A stretch of DNA of 64,000 nt, taken from contig NMRB01000726.1 in NCBI GenBank assembly GCA_002633025.1, forward strand, positions 124,001-188,000. Direction: 5' to 3'. The stretch comes from Notospermus geniculatus. Lineage: Eukaryota > Nemertea > Pilidiophora > Heteronemertea > Lineidae. Made by a program: the position numbers and the translations under genes. The notes under the pieces are model-generated. The model worked only from the letters and a program-made list of their open reading frames with translations, was not told where the DNA came from and searched no databases. This document shows positions 1 through 11,020 of the stretch, in pieces. Each line of letters begins with the position of its first letter. The stretch's first letter is position 1.

Positions 1-1500
1 TATCCGCCTGGCTACTTAATTACTTGCCCGGCGCTGATTCGGTGATATAACTCCACATCATTGCACAGCGCTAATCACGACATCTAACACGCAGGCGGTC
101 GCACCACGTTCTGAGGACACTATGTCCGCTATGGCGCTAAAATGCAAATGCGGATCGTTAATGACATCACACTGATTAAGGTGGGCCAACCACTAAAGAG
201 TACGGCTGAGATAAATAGTCATTATCCGTGAACTATTCTCTAGACTTCCCAGAGTTCATTTCAATAGGATCACCGTCTCGCAGCGCCTGACCTCAATATA
301 GGAATAAAAGATTTTTAAATGCAACAAGTTTTTGGGATTTTTTTAGCGTACATGCTCACATCTCCATGACGACAAGTTAGGAGAGGTCATTGTCGCGAAG
401 TATTGTTTGGACGCGTCGGGGTAACGGGGAGATGCTTGCGTATCGGGCGGTTATTACACATTTAATCAACTCACTGATCGCCGTGTTTGTTTTATATCGT
501 TTTCAAACTGGGCAAACAAATAGGCGGCACTTTTGAGTAATTACGCCGAGACAATGGGTATTACCGGGGTCATAATAACGAGTGATGGACGGTTGGTGGT
601 ATCTGTTCTAAATTGGAGTTATCATAAATAGGTAATTTGCATTTTTCGCTCAGCTATTACCAGGAGTCTCACAAGAGGTCACAGGCGGGCCAGAGTCGGC
701 TCAAATTCAATGAGCACACACTGGGATAAAACAATTCTTATGCAAATTAGAGTTAAATATACGTCTACTGGTGATGATATTTCGAACCATGCGCACAATT
801 GCCACTTTAAATTATGCAAGGGAATCTTGCCTAATTCTATAGAAATTTAAGATTAAATCAGCGCCTTTTACTTTCTCGTCAACTTTTTTGTTCATGGCCT
901 CTCTATAGAGCATACAAATGAGATATCAGTCTAAATATAAAGTCATTTAAATAAGCAAAAGAATCACAGTCCACACCACCCAAAATGAACGCTTTGTCTG
1001 CGCCACAATTTAATCCTGAATGTGGTGATTTTCTATAACAATACAAGAGTCTTCTCGCATAGTTCATGTCTGGGCCAGAAATTAACGCTTTCAACAGCTC
1101 TTACCAGGACTTACCGCTGGCCCAATTAGCGGCCAGCGCTACCTGTTTGTGCCGCTCCGGGATGACTCAGGCCCTGAGTGCGGGCGGGTGTCACTGGGTG
1201 TCACTATCGGAATGTATGAGCTGTCCGCTAAGGGACAATAGAGTACATGCCGACAGACGATACTACTGGTACTGCAGCTATTATTAACCCTTTGTGAGAT
1301 GAAGACGGACTCGGAACACACGCCGCTAAGAAGCAGATGAAGCCCTAAACACTACTCTTGTGGTAGATCTGGGCTGAAGCCTTGATTTTTTTGTATTGAG
1401 TGACCCCCCTTACTTGATTCCAAGCAGAGGGTTTTCACAGCTTATCAGAAGTCACATTTTTGATAAGCCTAGTTACATGTACAAGAGGGACCCCACGAGA
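1..1500. other. Gene-free unique stretch with octamer motifs
   Basis: No gene, inverted-repeat pair or tandem repeat was recognised up to the minisatellite. Open frames are below 75 codons and overlap on both strands, so they look like chance. Three copies of the POU-type octamer ATGCAAAT (142-149, 635-642 reverse, 740-747) lie in the first 750 bases, along with TAATTA-like homeodomain cores. The sequence is richer in CpG than most of the window. It could be a regulatory region, but that is inference. TACATGTA occurs at 1474-1481. Confidence 0.4.
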
Positions 1501-1503
1501 TAA

Positions 1504-1793
1504 AGTAAGACAACCAGAAGGAATCAAATGGGTTGGGCCTACAGTGACATAACCAGAAGGAATCTATGGGATACAGTGAGACAACCAGAAAGAATCAATG
1601 GGTTAGGCCTACAGTGACAAAACCAGGAATCTATGGGGTACAGTGAGACAACCAAGGAATCGATGGGGTGGGCCTACAGTGACATTAACCAGAAGGAATC
1701 TATGGGGTACAGTGAGACAACCAGAAGGAGTCAATGGGTTAGGCCTACAGTGACATAACCAGAAGGAATCTACGGGGAACAGTGAGACAACAG
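1504..1793. repeat. Minisatellite with alternating 32- and 38-bp half-units
   Basis: The array alternates a short half-unit (ACAGTGACATAACCAGAAGG then about 12 bases ending GGGGT) with a long one (ACAGTGAGACAACCAGAAGG then about 18 bases ending GGGTTAGGCCT). The halves are clearly homologous. The 6-bp difference is TAGGCCTA in the long form where the short form has TA. About four 70-bp dimers are visible, with small indels. A detached remnant continues at 1971-2009. Confidence 0.85.
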
Positions 1794-1798
1794 GTTTA

Positions 1799-1965
1799 CC
1801 TAGCCGCAGACCGTCAGCCCAGTTATGCGCATGCGCATATGTACAGTGTAGTTACTGTTATAGACGTGAGAGGGCCAATTCATTTTTTCACCCTTTCTTC
1901 TCCCTTAGTGTTTTCCTTTTTACTGAAAATACTCTAAGTCCGTGGCTGACGGTCAGGGACTAGGG
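1799..1965. mobile_element. MITE-like inverted-repeat element splitting the minisatellite
   Basis: Arms around GACCGTCAGCC (1808-1819) and GGCTGACGGTC (1944-1954) are inverted. The minisatellite stops just before and resumes just after (1971-2009), which suggests insertion into the array. The interior holds a perfect palindrome at 1825-1838. No clear target duplication is visible, so the ends are approximate. Confidence 0.55.
1826..1837. promoter_or_regulatory. NRF-1-like site TGCGCATGCGCA
   Basis: TGCGCATGCGCA matches the NRF-1 consensus YGCGCAYGCGCR at every position and sits in a 14-bp perfect palindrome. It lies inside a repeat element and no promoter is evident nearby. The motif is seen directly; binding is inference. 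Confidence 0.35.
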
Positions 1966-1970
1966 ACAAG

Positions 1971-2009
1971 TGTGAGACAACCAGAAGGAATCAATGGGGG
2001 TCTACAGTG
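1971..2009. repeat. Detached minisatellite remnant
   Basis: TGTGAGACAACCAGAAGGAA and the following bases match one half-unit of the 1504-1793 array. It is separated from that array by the inverted-repeat element. Confidence 0.7.
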
Positions 2010-2016
2010 CACGAAG

Positions 2017-4637
2017 TTTTGGAGTCAACTCAAGGACAAGTTGTGGAAAACAATGAGAAGCATATTATGAGCATGTTGGCATTTTTATAGAAAACCTGTT
2101 CGTCATACATGTACATTTTTCAATATGTTTGAAGAACCCCAAGAATGATGCAGATATCAACTTAGCGAGGCCACTATTGTCAGGAGAATGATGCACTCGA
2201 GGTACAAGACGTAAGATCAAGAAATCTATTGGCAGACGCTGAAGAATTGTTTGACTTTGTCGCGAAGGAAAAAAGTTGTATATGTAAATGTCAACAAAAA
2301 TCTATACCAATATCAACAATCACTATGACAACAACTCCATGGCCTCATTCCAGAATGCAGTAATGACCATCAAAAATGGCTGGATCAGAGGTGACGTAAA
2401 AAAATTCTTTATGGTGGTGAAGTTCTGCAAGTAATTTAGTTTCGCCATCGATCAATACGGATGTCATATCAGAGAGAAAGGCGGGTCTTCGTGATCATTT
2501 AATTATGCATATCCAGTAGTACCAAAATGGATCGGATGCGGAGGCAAGGCGCTGGGCGAGATATTGTCTAATATCAAGGGTCAGGTTGGAAATAAATGCG
2601 TGAAACTAAGCACACATCCTGAAATGTTGATTGGGGAGACTTGAGTGTTATCAATAGAAAACAAATCAAATGTGGTGACAAATTTTGATGAGAAGAGTCG
2701 ACAAAATGTTGAAAATAGGCCGACGAGATTCTGGGAGATGGCAGCAAGGTTGCGGATTCAGATGCACTCTGAATCTGACACATTACATCAGCCACAATTT
2801 TTTGAATTTTTATAAAAAATAAGATACTTGTATGAGAAAATGGGTGAAACGTTGTGAAAAACCTGTGTTAGTAGATGTATTAAAATAATAAAATAGGTGT
2901 GAATTGAGAACAATCCAGGTCAACACAATAGAATGCTTACAATGGAGACCCTCGCCCACTGCCTCAATAGGTGTCACTAGTGGTTAAAAACTATTGAAAT
3001 GAAACTGACATCCTAGGCCTGGTCAATTTCCCACACAAAAGGCATCCATTGTATAGGACCGTGTTTCAGTGTGCTGCCCTCTATCGCAGCTAGGATCCCC
3101 ATTGCAAAGAAAATCCATTGGTATCAATGAAATTATGCGTTGTTGAACAATTGAGAAGTTAATTAGGGTCCATTGAACGGTTTACGTCACTTTGTCAGAG
3201 ATACACCAAAATCAGGAAAAGGGTGGACTCTATGCACTGAAAATTGAGAAGATCTCTCCATTAGCGGTATCACTTTTTGAAATCTTACCCGGTACATAAT
3301 AAATACAAGGAAATAATTATCCTTTGTCTATATGATGACGTATGTTAAAATTTTGCCAATAAATCTGTATATTTTATCCATTAAAACACATTTTTATTGA
3401 TCACATTGAGTCAAAGTCACCTTTGAATGGGTGTGGCTCCGAATCAACAAAAGACAGGGTAAGAAATTTGAATAGAATTACCTAATTTTGAGGTTTGAAG
3501 ATCATATCATCAAAAAGAGGTGTGAAATTTGAGAAAATGCCTCATGACTTAAGTCTAATTGCAGTTGTACGGCGACCAAAAACTGACATGAATGCACATC
3601 AGTACAGGTCTAGTACAACTACAAGCGAGGGGTATCATTCTATCCACAGCCATGCGACACAAAAAATTTTCCACAGTTATACACAAGGTTGAAGTGGCTG
3701 CCCGAATGTTTGAATGCATGCCGACACAATCTATAAGTTGGATTGGTAGTGCCGAAGATTAACCAAGGTGGCAGCACGGTACAATTCAGAATTGAGTACT
3801 TGTGCAGGAGATGCAACTACGAGTCATAAGTGAAAACTGAACGGCCTCAAATGGTCACCTCTGTGTAGTGGGGGCATGGTTGTTTGAGGTAATAGCTCTC
3901 TATAGAACTACCAAGTGCACTGTTGCATGCAGAATAGCTGTCACGTCAAATGAACACCCCCCACTGACCATTAAGTGGAGATATTGCCTTTTACTACTGA
4001 AGGGCAGTGAAAACAAGCCTTCCTATAAGGACAGGGTGTTGCAAGACCAAAGTTGTTCAAGGACCAGATTTGACCTGAAGGCAGTGAATTTTTGGCAACT
4101 AGGCCTACAATCAGGCAGGAAGTGACTTTTTGCTACTCATAACACACCGTTGAAGAATATTGCTTTTTCCTGAATTTTGCACAAAAAAACTGCAGATTCA
4201 CCAAAAATAGCCAAAATTTAGTGAATAGCATCTTTTTGAATACTCTTCATAAAACAAATTAATAATTAACACAAAAATAAACAACCTGAGGGTAATATAG
4301 CAATAAGGGATCTTGCAGTCTGTAAGTTCAATAAACTAAAAAAGGATTATTCATGAACTCCAAAGTGCACTTATAAAATTGTGATATCAGGCCCAATATC
4401 AACCAATCAAATGGCTCCTTGCATTCTCAGAATTAAACTTCTTGAAAAATATGTCAACGTAGGATTAATAGTAATGGTAGCAAACAAATCAGATTCTCTA
4501 TTTTTTAGATGAATCGAATATGTCAACTGATAACACAGAATTTTGAGTAGGCCTGTTACATGGAGGCGTCAAAAGCAGAGAGTACTTGCTATTAGTTTGG
4601 CTAGACTTAGCATCATACCCTCCAGTGGGAAAGACAA
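2017..4637. other. Gene-free stretch, mostly single copy
   Basis: Apart from the dispersed repeat at 2935-3110 I see no gene or transposon with both ends. All frames are broken within about 85 codons. TACATGTA occurs at 2106-2113 and TAGGCCTA at 4100-4107. The segment near 3900-4000 resembles part of the inverted-repeat element at 37350-37485. Confidence 0.4.
2935..3110. repeat. Dispersed repeat, copy 1 of 3
   Basis: The segment from the CCTCAATAGGTGTCACTAGT region through GTGCTGCCCTCTATCGCAGC matches 53413-53570 in the same orientation and 52040-52180 in reverse. It carries no inverted ends and no coding potential. It is probably an internal fragment of an old transposon. Confidence 0.6.
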
Positions 4638-5023
4638 TAAAGTATGATTCACCCTACTTCAACATGGGCAAAGTGCCAAGCTTGGAAATGTGCACAGGGC
4701 AGTGGTAAATAACCCATGTCGAAATTACCTACATGTAATGATGTTAGGGTAACTTGGTTTACTTTCCATGAGCCTATAGCAAATCCAAGGTTTGCTCAGT
4801 CAACTGGTAAATACTGTGGTTTGTGGTTTAATCATTGTGTTCACATTTTGATATCTGTCTGTTGCACAGGCCAGGGCCCATATTCATAAAACTACTTAAG
4901 TTTAAGTGTCACACTTATCCTTTGTTCAACACAAAAGAAGTATCACACTTTGACTTAAGTATGTTTATGAATATGGACCCTGGCACTTTGCCCATGTTGA
5001 AGTTTAGGGTGAATTATACTTTA
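4638..5023. mobile_element. MITE (AAAGTATGATTCACCC ends), interrupted by a second MITE
   Basis: The ends TAAAGTATGATTCACCC and GGGTGAATTATACTTTA are inverted, followed inward by CAACATGGGCAAAGTGCC. A second, intact copy at 38722-38974 runs in reverse. This copy is longer because of the element at 4871-4983 and a 6-bp difference at 4730-4737 (TACATGTA here, TA there). The superfamily is unclear; a TA target is possible. Confidence 0.8.
4871..4983. mobile_element. Short MITE, CCAGGGYCCATATTCATAAA ends, nested
   Basis: Inverted ends of about 20 bp flank TACTTAAGT and CACACTT blocks that also pair. A second copy lies at 16604-16716. The host element at 4638-5023 has an uninterrupted copy at 38722-38974, where ACAGGCCTGGCACTTTG (reverse strand) runs straight through, so this insertion is younger than its host. 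No unambiguous target duplication is seen. Confidence 0.8.
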
Positions 5024-6539
5024 TTTACAAGTGAGTCCATGGAGGATACCCTTTTCAGCCGACATCGTCACCCCTAACAGGGTTTAATTAGTGTTACACA
5101 GCTAAGGAGAAATCTATCCTTAGTTAGGATTGTACTTAGTCATTATCTTGGAGTGTCACTATAAATCTAATGAGGAAAGCTGGTCCATTACCAAGACATT
5201 TCATCAGGTTAAATACATAAATATATAGAAAGCAGGTGAAAGCCAAGATACACCTGTAAATACTATTGCAGCTCTGACAATATTAAATAGAATTGGCCGG
5301 ATTCTCCTGTACATTGATTTACACAAAGACAGATGAAATGTAGAGATATCTCTGACCAAGTTGAGCTGAACCTTTCTGATGCTGGTGCTGTCAATTTCAA
5401 TTCAACTTTGATGGAAATCAATGTACATTGACATGTACTAGATACCACAACATACACGTGGTTTTCCAACACTTTTGGCCTGAGATGAATGTAACGCAGT
5501 AGCGTACAGCCAGCCTTTCACCATCTGCGATCTTTTTAGCTCTACATGTAATTAAGATAAGGAAGGTCCTAAATATTTATCGCAATGCGAGAGGCGGCCA
5601 TCAGAAGCTGTAGTGACCATACACGGCGTGATAATTGATCCACAGGGAGAAACAGAGGGATGTTTTTTCGACACCATCCCGGCGTTGATGAAGTGTGGTC
5701 GGCCATTTACATACAAATTTGATGGTTGCCTTAGAGGTGAGGATCGCTCTAATGCAGCCACGTACTTCAATATTCGCAACATTTTGCAGGCCACCACTAA
5801 TATACAAGTAGGTTCCAGAATTCTAAAATCATCTTGACACATAAATTCTGGTAGGGTGCGGTGACCAGGTGTGAAGTTCACAAAAAGAATGGGAATCAAT
5901 GGAGAAAAATCATTTTATCCTCTCAGCCCAAGACTTACAATAGGGTCAAACTACATGTACTTGTGTACCTACCTCCCAATATACCATGGCTGTTGCTAGC
6001 ATATGGATATGGAGCAAATGTCAACTACCCGGAGAGCCTAAAAGCCCCCTAAGACAAAACGCTAATTTTGACCCTGATGACGTAAGACCATAAAGGGTTA
6101 AAATCTGCATCCTTCCGACACCCGGCAAAATCAATAGTTATAAATCTGAACGTATATTAGAAATTTTACTTTCAAGCGGCATCCGTGGTCGGCGGTGAAC
6201 TGAGGTCACATGACACAAAGAAAAATAAATAATGTTACGCTCCCTTTTCATTTTTCGATATTGTGCATCATCGCTTGACCCCCCTGAGGTTTGACTCATT
6301 AAGATCAAAAATATTGATAGACGTTGCAATGAAATAGACACGCACCATGCGTTATGATGATGGTGAAAGGTACACTGACAGTTCAAGGTCAACCAACACT
6401 GGTGGTTATGTCAGACACGTTATCGTTTGAGGATGGTTTTGTCAATAAAGAACAACGAAATAAATTCCACGTTTCTTATCCAAAAATTCTCCACTTTTTT
6501 TCACTTTTGATTGTTTTTTTTGTCATCCATATGTTTATA
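5024..6539. other. Gene-free stretch with one weak coding candidate
   Basis: Single-copy sequence without recognised transposon ends. The only segment with reduced stop density is 5580-5837, described separately. TACATGTA occurs at 5543-5550 and 5952-5959. Confidence 0.35.
5580..5837. other. Possible coding segment of unknown strand
   Basis: This 258-bp stretch is open in one plus-strand frame (ending at TGA 5835-5837, with a donor-like CAA|GTAGGT near 5808) and in two minus-strand frames. On the minus strand an acceptor-like ATTTTAG precedes a frame containing the short motifs YISGG and GCIRAI, loosely like laminin-G or concanavalin-A-like domains. I cannot choose a strand, and the resemblance is weak. 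It may be an exon of an unseen gene, a decayed repeat or chance. No function is claimed. Confidence 0.15.
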
Positions 6540-6742
6540 TGTGACCCGGCACAACAAAATGAGTCGAAATGCGCACAGAAGAAGACCGAACATGTCCAAG
6601 GTGACACCAACGGTTTGTTGATTTCAGGATTGTCTGCCCATTGTGAAATTTGACTTTTTGACGATTTCTGTTGTTGTTGTCTGGCGTCATCTTTGGTCTT
6701 CTTCTGGGCGACTTCCGACTCATTTTGTTGTGCTGGGTCACA
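6540..6742. mobile_element. MITE with TGTGACCC ends and TA duplication
   Basis: Ends TGTGACCCGGCACAACAAAA and TTTTGTTGTGCTGGGTCACA are inverted and flanked by TA on both sides (6538-6539, 6743-6744). The arms continue inward through AGAAGAAGACC. A second copy at 63193-63528 is interrupted by another MITE. A TA duplication is typical of Tc1/mariner-type elements. No transposase is present. Confidence 0.85.
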
Positions 6743-7650
6743 TACATGTATGTTATTCTGAAATCCATTTGATGTGTGAAAATGAAAAATTTATAGCTAC
6801 ATGTATAAGAAAATGTACAGCCAAAACAATGCATAATGCATTGAAATGTACAGGTTACAAATTAGATCAAGATTGGAACCACTCCCTACGTGACTTTTAC
6901 CAAGAATCTTTTAGCGATAACACCCCAACCCGTATGTCGCAGCCGAAATATGATAAATCATATTCTAATTATCTTTCGAACAGAGATGAGAGAATTCACC
7001 GGCGATCAAGAACAATACAATGTATTAGAGGAAGCTAATTAATCTTTACACAGTAATTACGCTTTAGTCGGACGAAAGTGCCGTTCTGATTGGCTGACGT
7101 CCAACAGGAAGGAAATTATTCCAAGTCCGAGTTGAGATTTAACTACAGAGTGTCATTAGCCGAGGATTAATGGCAAAACATTACCAAGACTGGCCTAATT
7201 ATTTCCTCCGCAAACAAGAAGAGGTACTTTAATAATTTCTATCAAAGACGCATTACGGGTTCCTCGCTCTAATTACAACGTCAGTCTCAGATACAGCGTA
7301 ATTTCGGTGCGATAAGTCTGTGACGAGATAGCGAGAGAATAGTGCCATTAGTATAGGACACTCGCTTCCTGTTTTGAAGAATAGATGTTCACTCGCACGA
7401 CGTGATCCGACGGCGTAAAAACACTAAATGGACAAGGATTATGAAATTACATGAAGCGGACATCACGAATCTATCCAGAAGATATAACGTCACGGATGAC
7501 AAAAAAAACCCTAAAGACATGTAATGGTAAACATACCTGATCGGTAATGAGAGCTACCTAATTTATTACCGACAGTTTTTTGGTAATCCAAAGTCCACAC
7601 GTCACCTGAGTACATATGAAAACAGAGACTCTTAATAAGACACTATACCA
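6743..7650. other. Gene-free unique stretch
   Basis: A long open frame starting near 6643 begins inside the preceding MITE and shows no recognisable domain. The rest is A+T-rich single-copy DNA with TAATTA-type motifs. TACATGTA occurs at 6743-6750 (directly on the MITE's right TA) and 6798-6805. Confidence 0.4.
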
Positions 7651-7778
7651 CGTCATATCAAAACTTGCTTTTTGATCGATAAGTATAGGATGAAAGATAT
7701 TCCAAGGGGGCACAATCAGAAGTTTTTGCCTGATCAGCTAGCCGGATCAGTTTCTCAGTCGCCAACAAGGTATGAATT

Positions 7779-8084
7779 CCAGAATTCCAGCCAGTTGCTG
7801 TCAGGCATAAAAGGACAACTTTCTGTCTTGCATCTTTAAGGTTATGCAAAGTGACTCGAAATCTCGAACTTTTGACGCCAAAAATCGGACTAACTGCACA
7901 CAAAATTGAGAGAAAAAAAAGTCTCGGGGCTCCTTGGGAAGCACCAGAGGAAGGGCCTCCGAGCCTTATTTTCTCAATTTTGTGTGCAGTTAGTCTGATT
8001 TTTTGCGTCAAAATTTCGAGATTTCAAGCCACTTTTCATAACCCTTACTTAACCATGCCAGCCACCAAGTGGCTGGAATTCTGG
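7779..8084. repeat. Foldback element in unit 1
   Basis: Outer arms CCAGAATTCCAGCC and GGCTGGAATTCTGG and inner arms around ACTGCACACAAAATTGAG and CTCAATTTTGTGTGCAGT form a long imperfect hairpin. The copy in unit 2 is at 11496-11785. It carries the hexamer-like insertion TACATATA just downstream (8140-8147) relative to unit 2. Confidence 0.7.
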
Positions 8085-8810
8085 ACGAAAGATACTCCTC
8101 AAGTCGTCCCCCCCCCAACCTGACCAGGGATTCTAAAGTTACATATATGTCCCTTTTTTACCTATAAATCTGGGATTAGGAAAATTTTGAGTTCTGTTGC
8201 TGTGCAAACACAACCACGTGTGCCTTTTGATCCTTAGTGCACCACCAGCAGGTGTTACTGTAGGCCTACTCCACGAATGATACACAGATTCCAAAAATCC
8301 CAGTTCTTGCCAATATAAGTTACCAGATGTTAACTTCTTACCATTTCACAGACGATCACTGAATCCAAAATTCAATGTAACTGGAGCAAACTGTAGTGTA
8401 AAGATTTGAAATAACCAGAAATTTGCACCAATTCCAAGAGTGGTTCGAACAGTTCGGTATCCAAATTCAAAATGTCTGTAAACACATACACAGGTTTCCC
8501 TCCAACAAACCCAATGGTCACACACAATGAGGAGAAAACTAATTGTATTAGGTTTACTTACCCCATTCATTCATGGCCCAGGCATTCAAAAGAAAAACAG
8601 TCACCTATGGAATAAAAGGGAAAGGTAATTAGCCATGCAAATGAGACCTTGGAGCAATGAACTCCTAAGAGGCTTAACAAAATACCTGGCCTAGGTCCAC
8701 AGGCCATTGTCTGAAAATCAAAAAGAACAAATAAGCCAGAGTGCTGTTGTACCCCTTCCATTCATCCATACCTTCCTTGATTAATCTATTCACCTAACAT
8801 GGTAAATGTT

Positions 8811-9195
8811 TGGTCCCCAGGGTGTGTTCAGAACAAGGGCCTCAATGCCCTGTGATGGTGATCTTGAGCTGAAACCTCACCTCAGCTCCTCAACCGACTT
8901 AAGAGGCTGTCCCCAAAGTGGCGCAATGGGACCTGTCACCTCTGAGGTTCCGGGATCCATCCCCGGACAGACCCCATCTTCAAGCAGATCCTCTGCAAGC
9001 ACCCCAGGGGGTGTTCAGAACAAGGGCCTCAATGCCCTGTGATGCTGATCTTGAGCTGAAACCTCACCCCAGCTCCTCAACCGACTGAAGAGGCTGTCCC
9101 CAGAGTGGCGCAATGGAACCTGTCACCTCTGAGGTTCTAGGATTGAGGCGAGATCAGACCCACTCTTCAAGAAGATTCTGCTGGCACTCCAGTTT
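8811..9195. repeat. Two tandem monomers (187 bp) with tRNA-like core, unit 1
   Basis: GTGTTCAGAACAAGGGCC starts at 8824 and 9011, a 187-bp period. Each monomer contains GTGGCGCAATGG and GAGGTTCYRGGAT in the order and spacing of tRNA A and B boxes, which hints at descent from a SINE head. The open frames across it do not keep a period divisible by three between monomers, so it is not coding. The matching array in unit 2 has more monomers. Confidence 0.65.
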
Positions 9196-10559
9196 CGTCC
9201 AAAAAAACTACCCTCAGTATTGCCTGTAGAGCTAAAAATTTGGTGCTCTAGCTCTCAATTTTACATTTTACAAATTGACTTAGGCCCTGTCTCTTCAGGG
9301 CCAAAAGTACAAACATCTCCACCCTGAGAGATATAATAACCAAAGTTGTCCTCCAGAAATTTTAGCAAATTTTCGACCCCAACCGGGGTCTTCTTACAGG
9401 CTGGCACTTTCAAGTCGAGCTACCAGAAGTATAATGAGCTGGATCCCAACATTACAAGTAAACTGCATTCCGGATGTCTGGTCAACGTAGCTTTAGGTGG
9501 ATTTTCCTAAATCTTTTCACCCTGAGAGACATACATCCCATCTTATAGTCATTTGACAAACTTCGCAGCTGTCCCCACGGACATGAACCCAGAATCTTTG
9601 TTTTAAGGAGCAGTGGGAGGCCTATATCCCCCAATCTCTTGACAAAGAGAACTGCCCTCCCAATGTTTGCTCATTAGGAGGATGAACCAGTAGGTGTTAA
9701 AGACCTGCCACCACCAACTGAGAGAGAGGGTTGGGGTTCCTTAATAGGAATACTGATAGGCCCTTCATCCATACAGGTTGTTTTTCCTAGATCCACTGTT
9801 CCTACGGGTGGGTCTCGGTACGGTTCACTTGTGGTCCGGACCGGGTACGCTTGGCAGGCTTACACTGCCACATTTTTTGCCGTACCGTACCCGGTCCGGT
9901 CCGAGTTCACTTGATTTTTGGCAGTGTTAACGTGGCTAATGGTTCATAAGAAGGAAGTTGGATGGTTCCGTCAGAACTCCCAACGAGTGAACGAAAGTAT
10001 CAGAAATCACGTTAAATATCGAATACCCGCAGAGATCACAACATTGCCAGGTAGACGCATAATGATTACCCACAATGCACCCATCGCTAAGTCACAAGAT
10101 AACGTACCACTCATTAGAGGCGAAAGTTTTTGAAATTGTTTACTGAAACCAAGCGTGGAGCTTTAGTTTGTCGGTGGATATGGGATACATGCCGAGGCTG
10201 AAATTTTACACCTCGATGTTTGGGGCGATCTTCGGTGATTTACCTGAGGTATGTTGTAGGTAATTAACACAGTTAACCTGTGATGTGATTTACGTCTACG
10301 CTCAGCCATAATCCAGCAGAAATAACTCAGACGTTTCATCTGTATTCTTGTGGCTGAACATGCTGGCGTGGTGGCGCTTCGGTGAAAATCAGCACATGGA
10401 TCCTACGCAATTTGTCAAGATGGATGATGGATTTTAAGTATATTTCAGTTTATCTGTAACCTGGGGTGATGAGTTTCCAGAATGTCCCGGTTAGGCCTAC
10501 AATGTTTTGCGTGGATTTTGCCATTGTTGAAGCCTTCTCAAATTAAATAGGTGAACCCT

Positions 10560-10734
10560 AAAGCCAGGCGTACATCGCACTTGCGACTGGAAGCAACTGA
10601 TCTGATCAGTCGCAGGTGATGTACGCACTGCGCACACATCGCAAATTCAGCAACTTAGCATAACTATAAGAGGATCCAATCAGTCGTCATGTCCTGACTG
10701 TGTACATCGCACTAGCGACTGGCAGCAACTCAGG
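10560..10734. mobile_element. Composite fragment of the AGCC-TACATCG MITE family, unit 1
   Basis: AAAGCCAGGCGTACATCGC and CTTGCGACTGGAAGCAACTG resemble the ends of the MITE at 44156-44654. A second, same-orientation end-like copy lies at 10698-10734. This suggests a rearranged or compound copy rather than one intact element. The unit 2 equivalent is 14729-14901. Confidence 0.5.
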
Positions 10735-10774
10735 TAATATCTGGGGCATTGCTCAACGAGACTAGGTTTCGTTA

Positions 10775-11020
10775 AAGGGCTCCGCACACCAGCGATTTTT
10801 CGAGCGATTTTCTAGGCGACCGGCCTTGCGACCACAGAGGCGACTGAACATATTTTTAGTTTTTTTAGTTTTTGTTGACTCGTTTGCGACAAATGCTTAT
10901 TTGGAAGGTCAGTGATGTCCTGGATAACATCACTGATCGACCTCAAAGGTAATTACTGCAGGCGACGTAGTAGTCGCATCGGTAGTCGCCCCTATTTTAG
11001 TCGCCAGTGTGCGGAGCCCT
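10775..11020. mobile_element. MITE, AGGGCTCCGCACAC ends, TTA duplication
   Basis: Ends AGGGCTCCGCACACCAGCGA and TCGCCAGTGTGCGGAGCCCT are inverted with two mismatches. TTA flanks both sides (10772-10774, 11021-11023). Unit 2 of the duplication has the empty site (GGTTTCATTTAGAAAACTGG near 14934). A 3-bp TWA duplication is characteristic of PIF/Harbinger elements. It is non-autonomous at 246 bp. Confidence 0.88.

Noticed and set aside
3013-3020. TAGGCCTG as another footprint
   Set aside because: Homologous copies have CGGTCCTG at the same length, so it arose by substitution, not insertion.
6643-7038. 131-codon plus-strand frame
   Set aside because: Starts inside the arm of a MITE and continues into unique DNA without any recognisable motif or splice context.
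7658-8011. 117-codon minus-strand frame, with a shorter relative in the second duplication unit
   Set aside because: It spans a foldback element. Similarity between units follows from the recent duplication, the frame is not preserved at full length in unit 2, and no domain is recognisable.
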